Below, one piece after another: positions 14,527 to 22,407 of a stretch of DNA of 39,521 nucleotides. Where the stretch lies: NCBI GenBank assembly GCA_903822545.1, contig CAIJPN010000136.1, positions 1 to 39,521 on the forward strand, written 5' to 3'. Source of the DNA: an uncultured Anaerolineae bacterium (lineage in GTDB: Bacteria > Chloroflexota > Anaerolineae > Anaerolineales > Villigracilaceae). Both the position numbers and the translations under genes were made by a program. The notes beneath the pieces were generated by a model that made no database searches, was not told the origin of the DNA, and saw nothing but the letters and a program-made list of their open reading frames with translations. Each line of letters starts with the position of its first letter. Within the stretch, counting starts at the first letter, position 1.

Positions 14527-15873
14527 CTAGAATGGCATGGTTTCGTTCTTTTTCGCCAGGTCGGCAAAGCGGGTCAGGCGGGTATCGAAGAACAGGTCAA
14601 CGATCCCGGTTGGGCCACCGCGATGTTTGCCGATTTTGAACCGCGACACGTTGTCTTTTGTGTCTGGACGCCAGATAAAGGCCACCATGTCGGCATCGTT
14701 CTCGATGGCCCCCGACTCGCGCAGGTCGGAAAGTTCCGGCTCCTTGTCCGCCCGGACTTCCGATGCCCGGTTGAGTTGGGCCGCAGCCAGCACCGGGATG
14801 CCCAGTTCCATCGCCAGCAGTTTCAGCGAGCGTGAGCAATAGGCAACTTCCTGCTCGCGTTCCCTGAAATTGTTCCCACTTCCAGCCTGCATCAACTGGA
14901 GATAATCCACCACCAGCAAATCCAGCCCGTAGCGCGCCTGCATCTGGCTGGCAAGTGCCCGCAGCTTGGCCGGGGTAATCGCGGCAGCATCGCTCAGGAA
15001 AAGCTGGTCACGCTGAATGTCGTCCAGCGATGCAATAAAAACATCTACCTGATCGTCCTCCAGTGCCTTTTCGGTGAGGCTGGCAGCTTCTATGCCGGTG
15101 CGCGAGGCCATCATGCGCCCAATCAGTTCCCGGCGAGACATCTCCAGGGAGAACATCGCAACTTTCTTCCCGTTCTTGATGGCATCCAGCACCAACGTTT
15201 GCATCCAGGCCGATTTGCCCTGCCCAGGGCGGCCAGCGATTATATTCAGGGTGCCTTTCGGCAGGCCACCTTTGAGCACCTTGTCCACATCAGCCAGCCC
15301 GGAGGAAATACGCTGGCTTGTGACAGGTTTGCCTTCGGCGGCCAGTTGCCTGCGTTGCATAATGTCGTCGTACAGCTCACCGACGCCATCCACGAAATCC
15401 ACCAGCACGTCCGGCATGTCCACCTGCTTTGCCACTTCGTGCAAGGTTTTTTCGGCACCGGTCATTACGTCCGCCGCGTTCAGGTCGCGTGAGTCAAAAG
15501 CCAGCGTAGCAATTTTGTTGGCAGCCTGGAGCAGTAGACGGCGGGCATGATCACCGCGCACAACTTCGGCATATTCGGTAGCGTGTAAGGTCGTCGGCAC
15601 TTGGTTGAGCATGGCCGTGAGGTAAGCCGGGCCGCCAATATCGTCCAACCGCCCCATGTCGTCCAGTTCTTCGGAGACGGTGAGAATATCAATTCCCGCG
15701 CCGCGCTTATCCAGGCGGGCGTAGGCTTCCCAGATAAAGCGGTGCCGGTGGATGTAAAAGGCTTCCGCAGATAAGGCCACTGCGCTGAAAACCAGCGAGT
15801 TGATCAAGACCGAGCCGATCAAGGCTTCTTCGGCCTCGCGGCTGTGCGGCAGTTCGGGTGCAGGGGTGGTCAT
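14527..15873 (-). CDS. dnaB: Replicative DNA helicase DnaB
   Basis: 448 aa from ATG 15873, with cggaggaaaa immediately upstream; the longer frame overlapping the previous gene is not needed. The N-terminal helical domain (SREAEEALIGSVLIN, YIHRHRFIWEAYARL, GGPAYLTAMLNQVPTT) is typical of DnaB. The RecA-like motor has Walker A AGRPGQGKSAW, FSLEMSRRELIGRM, Walker B LLVVDYLQLM and the arginine-finger-containing end (FKIGKHRGGPTG). It unwinds the replication fork as a hexamer. It lies 22 bp downstream of an initiator gene that contains iterons. The replicon thus carries its own helicase instead of only borrowing the host's. Confidence 0.95.
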   Translation of the reverse strand: MTTPAPELPHSREAEEALIGSVLINSLVFSAVALSAEAFYIHRHRFIWEAYARLDKRGAGIDILTVSEELDDMGRLDDIGGPAYLTAMLNQVPTTLHATEYAEVVRGDHARRLLLQAANKIATLAFDSRDLNAADVMTGAEKTLHEVAKQVDMPDVLVDFVDGVGELYDDIMQRRQLAAEGKPVTSQRISSGLADVDKVLKGGLPKGTLNIIAGRPGQGKSAWMQTLVLDAIKNGKKVAMFSLEMSRRELIGRMMASRTGIEAASLTEKALEDDQVDVFIASLDDIQRDQLFLSDAAAITPAKLRALASQMQARYGLDLLVVDYLQLMQAGSGNNFREREQEVAYCSRSLKLLAMELGIPVLAAAQLNRASEVRADKEPELSDLRESGAIENDADMVAFIWRPDTKDNVSRFKIGKHRGGPTGIVDLFFDTRLTRFADLAKKNETMPF

Positions 15874-15895
15874 TTTTCCTCCGGGTGATGTGGGT

Positions 15896-17869
15896 TTATT
15901 GAGCAAGTCCCAGGCGCTCGGTACGCTTCTGGGCCTTTTGTGCCAGGTTTCGTTCTTTCCAGGCCGCTCCCTTTGCTTCGAGGGCGGCTTTTTCTTCGGG
16001 CGTAAACGTTTTGACAGGCGTGGCGGGCACATCGGCGGCCAGGGCTGCCTTTGTTTCGGCCACTTTCCTGTCGCTCTGTCGCCGGACAGACATGGCCGCT
16101 GCGACGACATTCACGAGTGAGCGAGGGGATACAACGTTGAAATAGTGATTTTTCCAGATGTCATGAACAGCGTTGATCGCTTCGGCGGGTGTCACGCCAT
16201 ACTCGCCAGCGGTAGCTTTAAGCTCATTCACGTCATCGAACCATTTTTTCGATTTGTAATTTTTGCCGCGCGGCATCGCCGGGGGAATGATCCCGAATTG
16301 CGAACAGAAAACCCCAACGACTTCGCCCACTTCGGGGGAGTAAACCTTGCCAAAGGCTGCAATGCGGGCGGCAATCTCTTCGGGGGTCAGGCCAGCCGAT
16401 TTGGATGTTTCGGCAGGTTGGAGAGCAGGCTTGGGTTCGTTGGCGGGTTTCGGGGATTCCGCAGCGCGTTTGGGGGGTTCCGGTTTTGGAGTCTCGCTGG
16501 TCGGAGCAAAAGCATCCGGGTTTTTTGGTTTTGAATTTCCAACACACACAGGCGCGTCAGCGCCAGAGACGCCAGTTTTAGATTCGAGCGATTTAGGCGC
16601 ACGGTAGTTTTTAATAGCTTTAATGCTTAATAGCTTAAAAGCCTGTGCCACTTGCGCCACCCGGATGTGCCATTCGCGCCACTCGGATGTGCCATTTGCG
16701 CCACTGATGTGTGCCACTTGCGCCACTCCGATTGTGCCATTTGCGCCACTGATGTGTGCCACTTGCGCCACTCCGATTGTGCCATTTGCGCCACTGATGT
16801 GTGCCACTTGCGCCACTTTGTCAACGAGTCTGTCAAAAGCGTCCCCATCGTCAGCGTTAATCGACTGTGCTATCACACGCAGTTCAACCGGAATTTCATC
16901 GGTTAGTACGTCGAGGGTACGCGGAGCGTCCCATTTGCCATTTTCAATCAGCCCGCTCTCGTTCAGGTGGATGTAAATCTGCAAGACCGGATCGCGCAGC
17001 CACTCCCAAATCGTCTTGGGCCGCGACAGGCCCAGCCAGTTAGACATTTCCGCGTAGCCGCCACTTACAACTACCTGGCCTCGGTCTTTCCCGCGACTGT
17101 TCCAACATTTGTCCCGCAGGATCGAGAGCAACCATCCTTGCCCGGTTCCCAAAAGCGGCAGCAGATTTCGAATAAATGACAGATGCAAGTGCAGCGTATC
17201 GCTTACAGGCATAATGTGGCTGGTGAGTTTTTCGGCCAGCCCCCGGATTTCCGCATCCGGCAAATCGTTGAAAATTTCACGCAACAAGGCGGATACCATC
17301 ATGGGGGTTTCGCTTTCAGACGCGCCAGGCTCGGCTAGTAGTTTGTCCAGCAATATGGTGCAGGCAGCGGACACCACTTCGGTGGGGCCACCGCACGCTT
17401 CCAGGTTGTCAATCAACCAACGACGCAGAGCGAAAGTATCGGGGCCAGTCAGCGGCAACGACATTGAAACCACGTATCGATTGGCTGCGCGACGTGGGGC
17501 ATCGGATGTGTTCTGCCATTGTGGTTTTTCTTCCACCCATCGCACTAACCCGGACAACTTTTCCCAAGTCTCCGGGGTCGCAATCCGACGCCAAAAAGTA
17601 CGGCGAGATGCTCCGCTCAGGGCCGCGATAGACGCACCAGAAAAGCGCCCGGTTCGCTGGCCGTTTCGTGCGCCCAGATTGTAGGCAGACTGGCGAAAAG
17701 CGATATACAGCCAGGCCAGTTCAGGGCCAATCAACGGCAGAAAGCGCAAAAAGTAAGCATTTACAACAACGACCTGGCCGGGGCGAACAGCTTTCTCGTA
17801 GAGCATATCGCCCCAGTCTGCCTCTAGCGCAAGGTCGGTTTCGGGGAGAGTAGTATCAAGTTGTTTCAT
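15896..17869 (-). CDS. Long replication-initiator-like protein with internal iteron array
   Basis: 657 aa from ATG 17869, with taggatg upstream. The first ~370 residues parallel the next gene upstream: YFLRFLPLIGPELAWLYIAF, a helix-turn-helix near residue 85 (IAALSGASRRTFWRRI) and a second one near residue 300 (GGYAEMSNWLGLSRPKTIWEWL). Two winged-helix units of this kind are typical of plasmid and phage initiators. After about residue 350 comes a repeated segment (VAQVAHISGANGTIG three times, then EWREWH) encoded by the iterons. A Pro/Lys/Glu-rich linker follows, then a C-terminal helical domain (TPAEAINAVHDIWKNHYFNV), perhaps for helicase loading. The family could not be named; the initiator role rests on architecture, iterons and the adjacent dnaB. 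Confidence 0.65.
   Translation of the reverse strand: MKQLDTTLPETDLALEADWGDMLYEKAVRPGQVVVVNAYFLRFLPLIGPELAWLYIAFRQSAYNLGARNGQRTGRFSGASIAALSGASRRTFWRRIATPETWEKLSGLVRWVEEKPQWQNTSDAPRRAANRYVVSMSLPLTGPDTFALRRWLIDNLEACGGPTEVVSAACTILLDKLLAEPGASESETPMMVSALLREIFNDLPDAEIRGLAEKLTSHIMPVSDTLHLHLSFIRNLLPLLGTGQGWLLSILRDKCWNSRGKDRGQVVVSGGYAEMSNWLGLSRPKTIWEWLRDPVLQIYIHLNESGLIENGKWDAPRTLDVLTDEIPVELRVIAQSINADDGDAFDRLVDKVAQVAHISGANGTIGVAQVAHISGANGTIGVAQVAHISGANGTSEWREWHIRVAQVAQAFKLLSIKAIKNYRAPKSLESKTGVSGADAPVCVGNSKPKNPDAFAPTSETPKPEPPKRAAESPKPANEPKPALQPAETSKSAGLTPEEIAARIAAFGKVYSPEVGEVVGVFCSQFGIIPPAMPRGKNYKSKKWFDDVNELKATAGEYGVTPAEAINAVHDIWKNHYFNVVSPRSLVNVVAAAMSVRRQSDRKVAETKAALAADVPATPVKTFTPEEKAALEAKGAAWKERNLAQKAQKRTERLGLAQ
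16605..16640. other. AT-rich repeat region, candidate DNA unwinding element
   Basis: Two copies of ttaatagctt (16611-16620 and 16627-16636), 16 bp apart, lie in an AT-rich stretch that touches the first iteron. It is inside the initiator gene, where the surrounding DNA is GC-rich. The layout resembles the 13-mer regions of iteron origins. Confidence 0.6.
16644..16817. repeat. Eight iterons (tgtgccayttgcgccact) inside the initiator gene
   Basis: 18-bp units begin at 16644, 16666, 16688, 16710, 16733, 16755, 16778 and 16800. Spacing is 22, 22, 22, 23, 22, 23 and 22 bp, about two helical turns. Because 22 and 23 are not multiples of three, the same DNA is translated in all three frames, as VAQVAH, SGANGT and EWREWH. 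DNA sequence and helical phase are kept while protein sequence changes. This fits iteron binding by the initiator, as in RK2- or F-type plasmids, with the origin placed inside the initiator gene as in lambda O. Confidence 0.8.
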
Positions 17870-17877
17870 GGAACATC

Positions 17878-18750
17878 CTATTGGATTGTCGCTCGAAGAA
17901 TAGTGAAAGTGCGTGGCGAATCCCACTGTCCAACGTTTTCGCTGTCAACCACCTGAACATAGGATTGCATCGCCGGGCTATTCAGCCACTGATAAATCAA
18001 TTCAGGATTCGACAAGCCCAACCATCGCGCCATTTCTTCATAACCACCTTCCACAGTGACACGATTATCCTGGCTTGTGTAATCCAAGATGGCAAGTAGC
18101 CATACCTGTCCATCCCCAAGTGTATTTCGCAGGTTCCCTAAATATTCTAGCGGCAAGCACAAAAATTCGTTTTCGGGCATGATACGAGCGGTCAGGAGTG
18201 CATCGAGCTTTGAGATTTGCGCTTCTGTAAATTCTCCAAAACCGCGCAATACGTCACCGATAGTCTCATGAGAGTGATACACCATCGCATCGGGATCGGC
18301 CAAGTCATCGGCGTCAGCTAGTAAATCATCAATTGGAGCGCGACTACAAGCAGCCGCTACTGATGAGGCAGTTGTCGCATGGCCCCCAGATAAACGGTAA
18401 CCCATTGCAAAAGCATCTGGGCTGACAAGCGGCAGCGATACCTGTACCAAAAAGTGAAGTGTTACTATTCCTTGCCCGTTTTCTATGCGCCATACCAAGC
18501 CTTCCAATTTGCACCAGGGTTCTTCCGAATAAATAAAATCCAAAAGAGAATCAACTGATATGCCAAGCAGATCAGCGATATATGGGGTATGCAAATTAGC
18601 CGAACTTCGACCTTCGTACACGCCATTTGCGTACATAGCCTGGCGGAACGCAAGGTAATACCAGGCCAGTTCCGGGCCAATTACAGGCAAGAAACGCAGG
18701 AAATAAGCTGGTACAAAAATAGGATCGGGGTTATTTTTTGATGTTTCCAT
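17878..18750 (-). CDS. Short paralogue of the initiator-like protein
   Basis: 290 aa from ATG 18750, with aaaaaggagc upstream. It is collinear with the N-terminal ~370 residues of the next gene. Shared motifs are YFLRFLPVIGPELAWYYLAF, an internal HTH-like segment (IADLLGISVDSLLDFI), LGDGQVWLLAIL, GGYEEMARWLGLSNPELIYQWL and WDSPRTFTIL. It lacks the iteron-encoded repeats and the C-terminal domain. It starts after a ~240-bp gap containing the second repeat array, and it ends 8 bp before the long initiator gene. It could be a regulator or competitor of the full-length initiator; both roles are inference. Confidence 0.65.
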   Translation of the reverse strand: METSKNNPDPIFVPAYFLRFLPVIGPELAWYYLAFRQAMYANGVYEGRSSANLHTPYIADLLGISVDSLLDFIYSEEPWCKLEGLVWRIENGQGIVTLHFLVQVSLPLVSPDAFAMGYRLSGGHATTASSVAAACSRAPIDDLLADADDLADPDAMVYHSHETIGDVLRGFGEFTEAQISKLDALLTARIMPENEFLCLPLEYLGNLRNTLGDGQVWLLAILDYTSQDNRVTVEGGYEEMARWLGLSNPELIYQWLNSPAMQSYVQVVDSENVGQWDSPRTFTILRATIQ

Positions 18751-18783
18751 GACGAAAGTAGCTCCTTTTTCTTTTTTCGGGAT

Positions 18784-18870
18784 AAGTGTGAAAACGCGCC
18801 AGGAAGCCCTGTGTTGGCGGGTTTTTAGCAGACGGGAAAACATAAGGACAGGTGTATTTCCGCGCCCCTA
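18784..18870. repeat. 85-bp direct repeat, copy 2
   Basis: Partner of 8079-8165. This copy is bracketed by an 11-bp inverted repeat, ccaggaagccc (18799-18809) and gggcttcctgg (18872-18882). It forms the leader of the short initiator gene. Confidence 0.65.
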
Positions 18871-18888
18871 CGGGCTTCCTGGGGGCGC

Positions 18889-18967
18889 AACCTAAGCAGC
18901 AACCTAAGCGAGTATCCAAGCAGAAACCAAGCAAAACCTAACTGGTATCTAAGCAGCATTGCTTAGG
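18889..18967. repeat. Short tandem repeat array, candidate iterons or partition site
   Basis: Degenerate cores of cctaagc start at 18891, 18903, 18915, 18926, 18937 and 18948, 11-12 bp apart. An inverted copy gcttagg closes the array at 18961-18967. It lies just downstream of the ParA-partner gene and upstream of the short initiator gene. That is a usual place for a parS-type centromere, an operator or an origin. Confidence 0.6.
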
Positions 18968-18988
18968 TCATTTTGGGCACATAAAAAA

Positions 18989-19702
18989 TCACACGTTTTT
19001 CGGCGGAAACTCCGATTCTGGTTTTTTGACCTTCTCCCAGGTGGTGACTTTTATGCTTGCTTCGGCCTCTGGTTTCAGCCGAAACTCGCAGGCGATATAG
19101 TCGTCCAGCGCAATCTCCAACAAGCGAATAACTACCTCCCCTATCGGGATGATGTGCTTCATCGGACTCTGCGCCGTTGCGCCATCCTGAGTGCCAGCAA
19201 TTGCCCGGATGCGACTATCGATTTCCGCAGGCCAGCGAAAGGTCAGCGATTTTGCGCGAACCTTTTCTGCCGGTTTCTTTTTCTTGATCGGGTCGCGCAG
19301 TTCCAGCTTTTCTTTCTCCCAGGGGCGTTCTTCTGACTTTTCCCAATTCATGATGGTCATGTGCCCACGCCCTCGCGGGTTGGTGCGAGGCGTAATCAAT
19401 TTGGGATTTTCATCAACGCGAGAAAATGCCCAGCTCATCATGGCCTTTGCGATGTTGTCTACCGTTGTAGCATCGGCCCGAGCATTCCCTTTTTCATCAA
19501 ACTGCACAATACTCAGCATGGCTTTTTGCAGTCGCTGGCTGCGCTCGTGTAAGCTGACAGGGATGTGATACGAATAAGTGCGGCTGCCCCAGGTGCGTTT
19601 GCGCGCAACGCTATCAGGCGGCGGCATGAACCTTTCCACGATGCTGTTCATTTCAGGAACAGTGGCAAACGGGTTTCGACGATCAAACGCTGGCTTTGTC
19701 AT
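18989..19702 (-). CDS. Probable partition partner of ParA (C-terminal RHH-like)
   Basis: 237 aa from ATG 19702, with ggaggttatagg upstream; three bases separate it from the parA stop. The N-terminal half contains YSYHIPVSLHERSQRLQKAML, a possible first RHH. After a charged Lys/Glu-rich linker comes KSLTFRWPAEIDSRIRAIAG followed by IPIGEVVIRLLEIALDDYI, a strand-helix-helix pattern. A conventional ParB nuclease-like or HTH domain is not seen. Its position directly after parA and beside a short repeat array makes a centromere-binding role likely, by context rather than by family match. Confidence 0.5.
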   Translation of the reverse strand: MTKPAFDRRNPFATVPEMNSIVERFMPPPDSVARKRTWGSRTYSYHIPVSLHERSQRLQKAMLSIVQFDEKGNARADATTVDNIAKAMMSWAFSRVDENPKLITPRTNPRGRGHMTIMNWEKSEERPWEKEKLELRDPIKKKKPAEKVRAKSLTFRWPAEIDSRIRAIAGTQDGATAQSPMKHIIPIGEVVIRLLEIALDDYIACEFRLKPEAEASIKVTTWEKVKKPESEFPPKNV

Positions 19703-19705
19703 TTC

Positions 19706-20449
19706 CTATAACCTCCGAATAGCATCAACCAAGCCCCGGTAATCCTGGGCTACACCGCAGCCTGGGTCATATTCCCAAATTGTGCGCGCCACAGCCGCAC
19801 ACTCGCGCATGACCGTTGCCCGACGAATGGGGGCCAGCGTATGCTTCTTGTCCGCACGCAACGCTTCCAGGCACGTCGCGCTTTCCTTCGTCACTGTGTC
19901 GTAAAGCGTCGGCAGGATGCCAACCAGCAAGCCATCCCACTTGTACCTATCTGCCAGCCCGTTGAGGAACATCATCGTCTTGCCCAGCGATTCCACTGCC
20001 AGGAAGTCGGTTGCAACCGGGATCAAAACATGCGTGGCGGCCCAGGCAGCTCGCTCTTGCAGGCCGCCAAGTGAAGGGCTGGTGTCGATGATGATGTAAT
20101 CGTATTTGGGGAGCAGCGGGCTGATTGCCCGTTGAATGGCACCTACCGGGCGAGACTCGGCGTTCATTAAGGTTTGCGCGGACGATGTGTGCGCGTCCCC
20201 AGGAATGATGTCAAGGTTTTCGCGCGCATGGCGCACAAGCGAGTCTGCGCGCACGCCGATGCCCACCAGCAGGTTATAGATGCACGGTTCGGATTCAACT
20301 CCCAACACGGTTGCAACCTGGCCTTGCGGATCAAGGTCAACGATTAAAACGCGCTTCCCGGCCAGCGCCAGGCCGTGCGCCAGGGTGGCGCAGGTGGTTG
20401 TTTTGGCAACACCCCCTTTTTGGTTGGTGACAGTGATGATGTGAGGCAT
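19706..20449 (-). CDS. parA: ParA family partition ATPase
   Basis: 247 aa. Deviant Walker A NQKGGVAKTTT lies at residues 9-19, VLIVDLDPQGQ is the Walker A' motif, and YIIIDTSPSLGGL is the Walker B region. The short length and absence of an N-terminal DNA-binding domain place it in the small (type Ib or Soj-like) ParA group. It positions plasmid DNA by ATP-dependent nucleoid binding together with a centromere-binding partner, probably the next gene. It begins 4 bp after the preceding small gene. Confidence 0.95.
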   Translation of the reverse strand: MPHIITVTNQKGGVAKTTTCATLAHGLALAGKRVLIVDLDPQGQVATVLGVESEPCIYNLLVGIGVRADSLVRHARENLDIIPGDAHTSSAQTLMNAESRPVGAIQRAISPLLPKYDYIIIDTSPSLGGLQERAAWAATHVLIPVATDFLAVESLGKTMMFLNGLADRYKWDGLLVGILPTLYDTVTKESATCLEALRADKKHTLAPIRRATVMRECAAVARTIWEYDPGCGVAQDYRGLVDAIRRL

Positions 20450-20453
20450 TTAT

Positions 20454-20684
20454 CTACTCCTGCAAAGTGTCGATCAGATTCAGTTCGGTTTTGCCGCTGC
20501 GCTCATCGAACCGAGCGCCGGGGATGACAGCGATGGCAACGATGTTTCCGTCAGCATCGCGGGCGTTTTTGACGCGGACGCCAGCCCACCGGTTGACCGC
20601 AGCAAGGGCAGACAGGACGAAGGTGAACGCTTCGGCAGCGTGACTTTCGCGTGTCCCGCCACCCTTGCGGCCCGGAACCCGCAC
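20454..20684 (-). CDS. Small protein upstream of parA, unknown
   Basis: 76 aa from a GTG at 20684, with gcggag 9 nt upstream. The frame is open further upstream (LHLDDALPLIAEPLQ) but has no other start codon there, so the true start is uncertain. The sequence is basic at first (RVPGRKGGGTRES), then helical (AAEAFTFVLSALAAVNRW), then has strands (DGNIVAIAVIPGARF). It ends 4 bp before parA, in the same operon. No family was recognised. Confidence 0.45.
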   Translation of the reverse strand: MRVPGRKGGGTRESHAAEAFTFVLSALAAVNRWAGVRVKNARDADGNIVAIAVIPGARFDERSGKTELNLIDTLQE

Positions 20685-20755
20685 CTGGAGAGGCTCCGCG
20701 ATGAGCGGAAGCGCATCATCCAGGTGCAGGTTGTTCGATGGGGCAGGGGGCTGGC

Positions 20756-21838
20756 TTAGGGAAAATTTGGCTTGTGGCCGTTTCCGCCGAAACCAACAGG
20801 GGCGGGCGGGGTCAGCGAAACCGTGACGCCCACCGGAACAGGCGGCTCCATCACTTCGGCGTACACGGTGCGGAAGTTTTCCACCGTCATGTCGGCGGGC
20901 AGCAGACTGACCTGCATGAACTTCTGGTAGGTCACGTCTGGGGTAGCGTTGATCTGGGAAAACAGCGTCACCAGTTCATCGGCAGTAACGTTCATGTAGG
21001 CCAGAAGGTCGGCCAGGGCGTAAACGTGGGGGATGCGCACCGTCATGACGCCAGCGGGGGTGTGCGCAGTTTTCAGGGCCGCGATACGGGCGCGCATTTG
21101 GTCAGGCGAAGCGGTGGGAGCAGCAGGGGCGGCGGGCTGTTCGAGCGCGCGCACACCAGTTTTCAGCACACGATTCTTCAAGACGGTATTCAGCTCGTTT
21201 TCCAGCCCTTCCTGCTCCATGCGGATGGCAGCCAGCAGTTTGGCCTTTTCCAGGATGTCAGCGCGGGCCAGGGTTTCAGCTTCCAGACGCAAGACCTGGC
21301 GGCTCAGTTCATCCGACTCGGCCATCTCGACATTGTGGGCGTGGTCTGCCTTGCGGCGCGCCCGGCGTTCAGCAGTCTGCGGGCTGGTCATGTGGTAGAT
21401 AAAACCGGCCACCACGTTCAGCACCACCACCAGCGGGACAGCCACAACCGCGATGCTGCCGATGGTCTTGCTCAACACTTCGTTGTGGGATGCGCCGCCG
21501 TACATCAGGGCGTCCGCGGTGGAAGTCAGGATCACGCCGAGCAGGTCAAAGATGAAAAAGCCCATTGCTACGGCGTCCTGGTATTTGGTGCTGGAGCCGA
21601 ACATCCAGACCACCGACCAAAGCACAGCGCCGATGTCCAGGCCCCACAAGCCAACCATTGCGATCAGTTCCATGCCGGACGGGACGGAAGTGGTGAGGAA
21701 GTCGTAGCTGCGCCAGCCGGTGTAGACCAGCAGGACAATATCCAGGATAAGCACCATGATGTCGCCTGCGTTCAGGCCACCGTGGTCGGTTTTGATGTCT
21801 TCGCCCCGCAGGGAGTCAATCAGGGTTTTGGTAGTCAT
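20756..21838 (-). CDS. Polytopic membrane protein with coiled coil, unknown
   Basis: 360 aa; ATG 21838 overlaps the TGA of the preceding gene. Four hydrophobic segments lie in the first ~150 residues (IMVLILDIVLLVYTGW, LIAMVGLWGLDIGAVLW, AMGFFIFDLLGVILT, IAVVAVPLVVVLNVVAGFIY). A charged coiled coil follows (ERRARRKADHAHNVEMAESD, then LEAETLARADILEKAKLLAA). Next is an alanine/proline linker and a C-terminal soluble domain (RIPHVYALADLLAYMNVTAD). The soluble part is presumably cytoplasmic. With the next two membrane proteins it forms a block that might be a membrane complex of the element, but no secretion or conjugation motif was seen. Confidence 0.6.
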   Translation of the reverse strand: MTTKTLIDSLRGEDIKTDHGGLNAGDIMVLILDIVLLVYTGWRSYDFLTTSVPSGMELIAMVGLWGLDIGAVLWSVVWMFGSSTKYQDAVAMGFFIFDLLGVILTSTADALMYGGASHNEVLSKTIGSIAVVAVPLVVVLNVVAGFIYHMTSPQTAERRARRKADHAHNVEMAESDELSRQVLRLEAETLARADILEKAKLLAAIRMEQEGLENELNTVLKNRVLKTGVRALEQPAAPAAPTASPDQMRARIAALKTAHTPAGVMTVRIPHVYALADLLAYMNVTADELVTLFSQINATPDVTYQKFMQVSLLPADMTVENFRTVYAEVMEPPVPVGVTVSLTPPAPVGFGGNGHKPNFP

Positions 21839-22407
21839 GTGTTTCTCCTTGTGATTTTCGAGATGGTTCCTGGCAGCCAGGTAAAGGCCGGGCCATCCAG
21901 GTGGAAGGTTTTCCGCTCACGCAGCAGGCGCAAGCGGATGGCGATGTAGAACAACAGCAGCGCGGCTGTGGCAGGGGGCAGTACCGCAAGGAACAAGTCC
22001 GCGTATTGCCACTGCGTCAGGGATGGGAGGCCCAGTCTGGTTGCGAGCAGGGAGAGAACCCCGCCGATTGCCAGGCCGCCCCAGATGTCCTGTTTCCCGC
22101 GCCGCTGGAGCAGGAAGCCCACCCATCCCACCATCGTCAGGATGACGACGAATTGCAGGGTAAGGACAGGGAAGGGGCGGGAGAAGGGGGAGTACAGGTT
22201 GTCGATGGCAACCATCAGCGTGTACGCGCCCGCCAGCCAGACCATCACGCTTGCCACTCGCAAGAGCCAGGGCAGCGCCAGCAGCAGGGCCGCGACCAGC
22301 GCCAGGAACAGGATGGTGATGAACTTCCACAAGGCGGCCAGCCTTGCCCGGATGTCAGCTTGCAAGCGGGCGGCGGTTTCGTCAGGAGCGGGGGAAAATT
22401 CATTCAT
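21835..22407 (-). CDS. Small polytopic membrane protein, unknown
   Basis: 190 aa. It has an N-terminal charged helix, then about five hydrophobic segments (FITILFLALVAALLLALPWL, VMVWLAGAYTLMVAI, VLTLQFVVILTMVGWVGFLL, GGLAIGGVLSLLATRLGL, LFLAVLPPATAALLLFYIAI) and a basic C-terminus. It overlaps both neighbouring genes by a few bases, so the three membrane proteins are tightly coupled. No family was recognised. Confidence 0.6.
   Translation of the reverse strand: MNEFSPAPDETAARLQADIRARLAALWKFITILFLALVAALLLALPWLLRVASVMVWLAGAYTLMVAIDNLYSPFSRPFPVLTLQFVVILTMVGWVGFLLQRRGKQDIWGGLAIGGVLSLLATRLGLPSLTQWQYADLFLAVLPPATAALLLFYIAIRLRLLRERKTFHLDGPAFTWLPGTISKITRRNT

Noticed and set aside
16644-16817. CRISPR-like array
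   Set aside because: Gaps between the 18-bp units are only 4-5 bp, so there are no spacers; the units lie in an open reading frame and are phased at 22-23 bp.
20738-21949. 403-codon plus-strand frame opposite the membrane protein genes
   Set aside because: His/Gln/Gly-rich shadow; the minus strand has membrane helices, coupled starts and ribosome sites.
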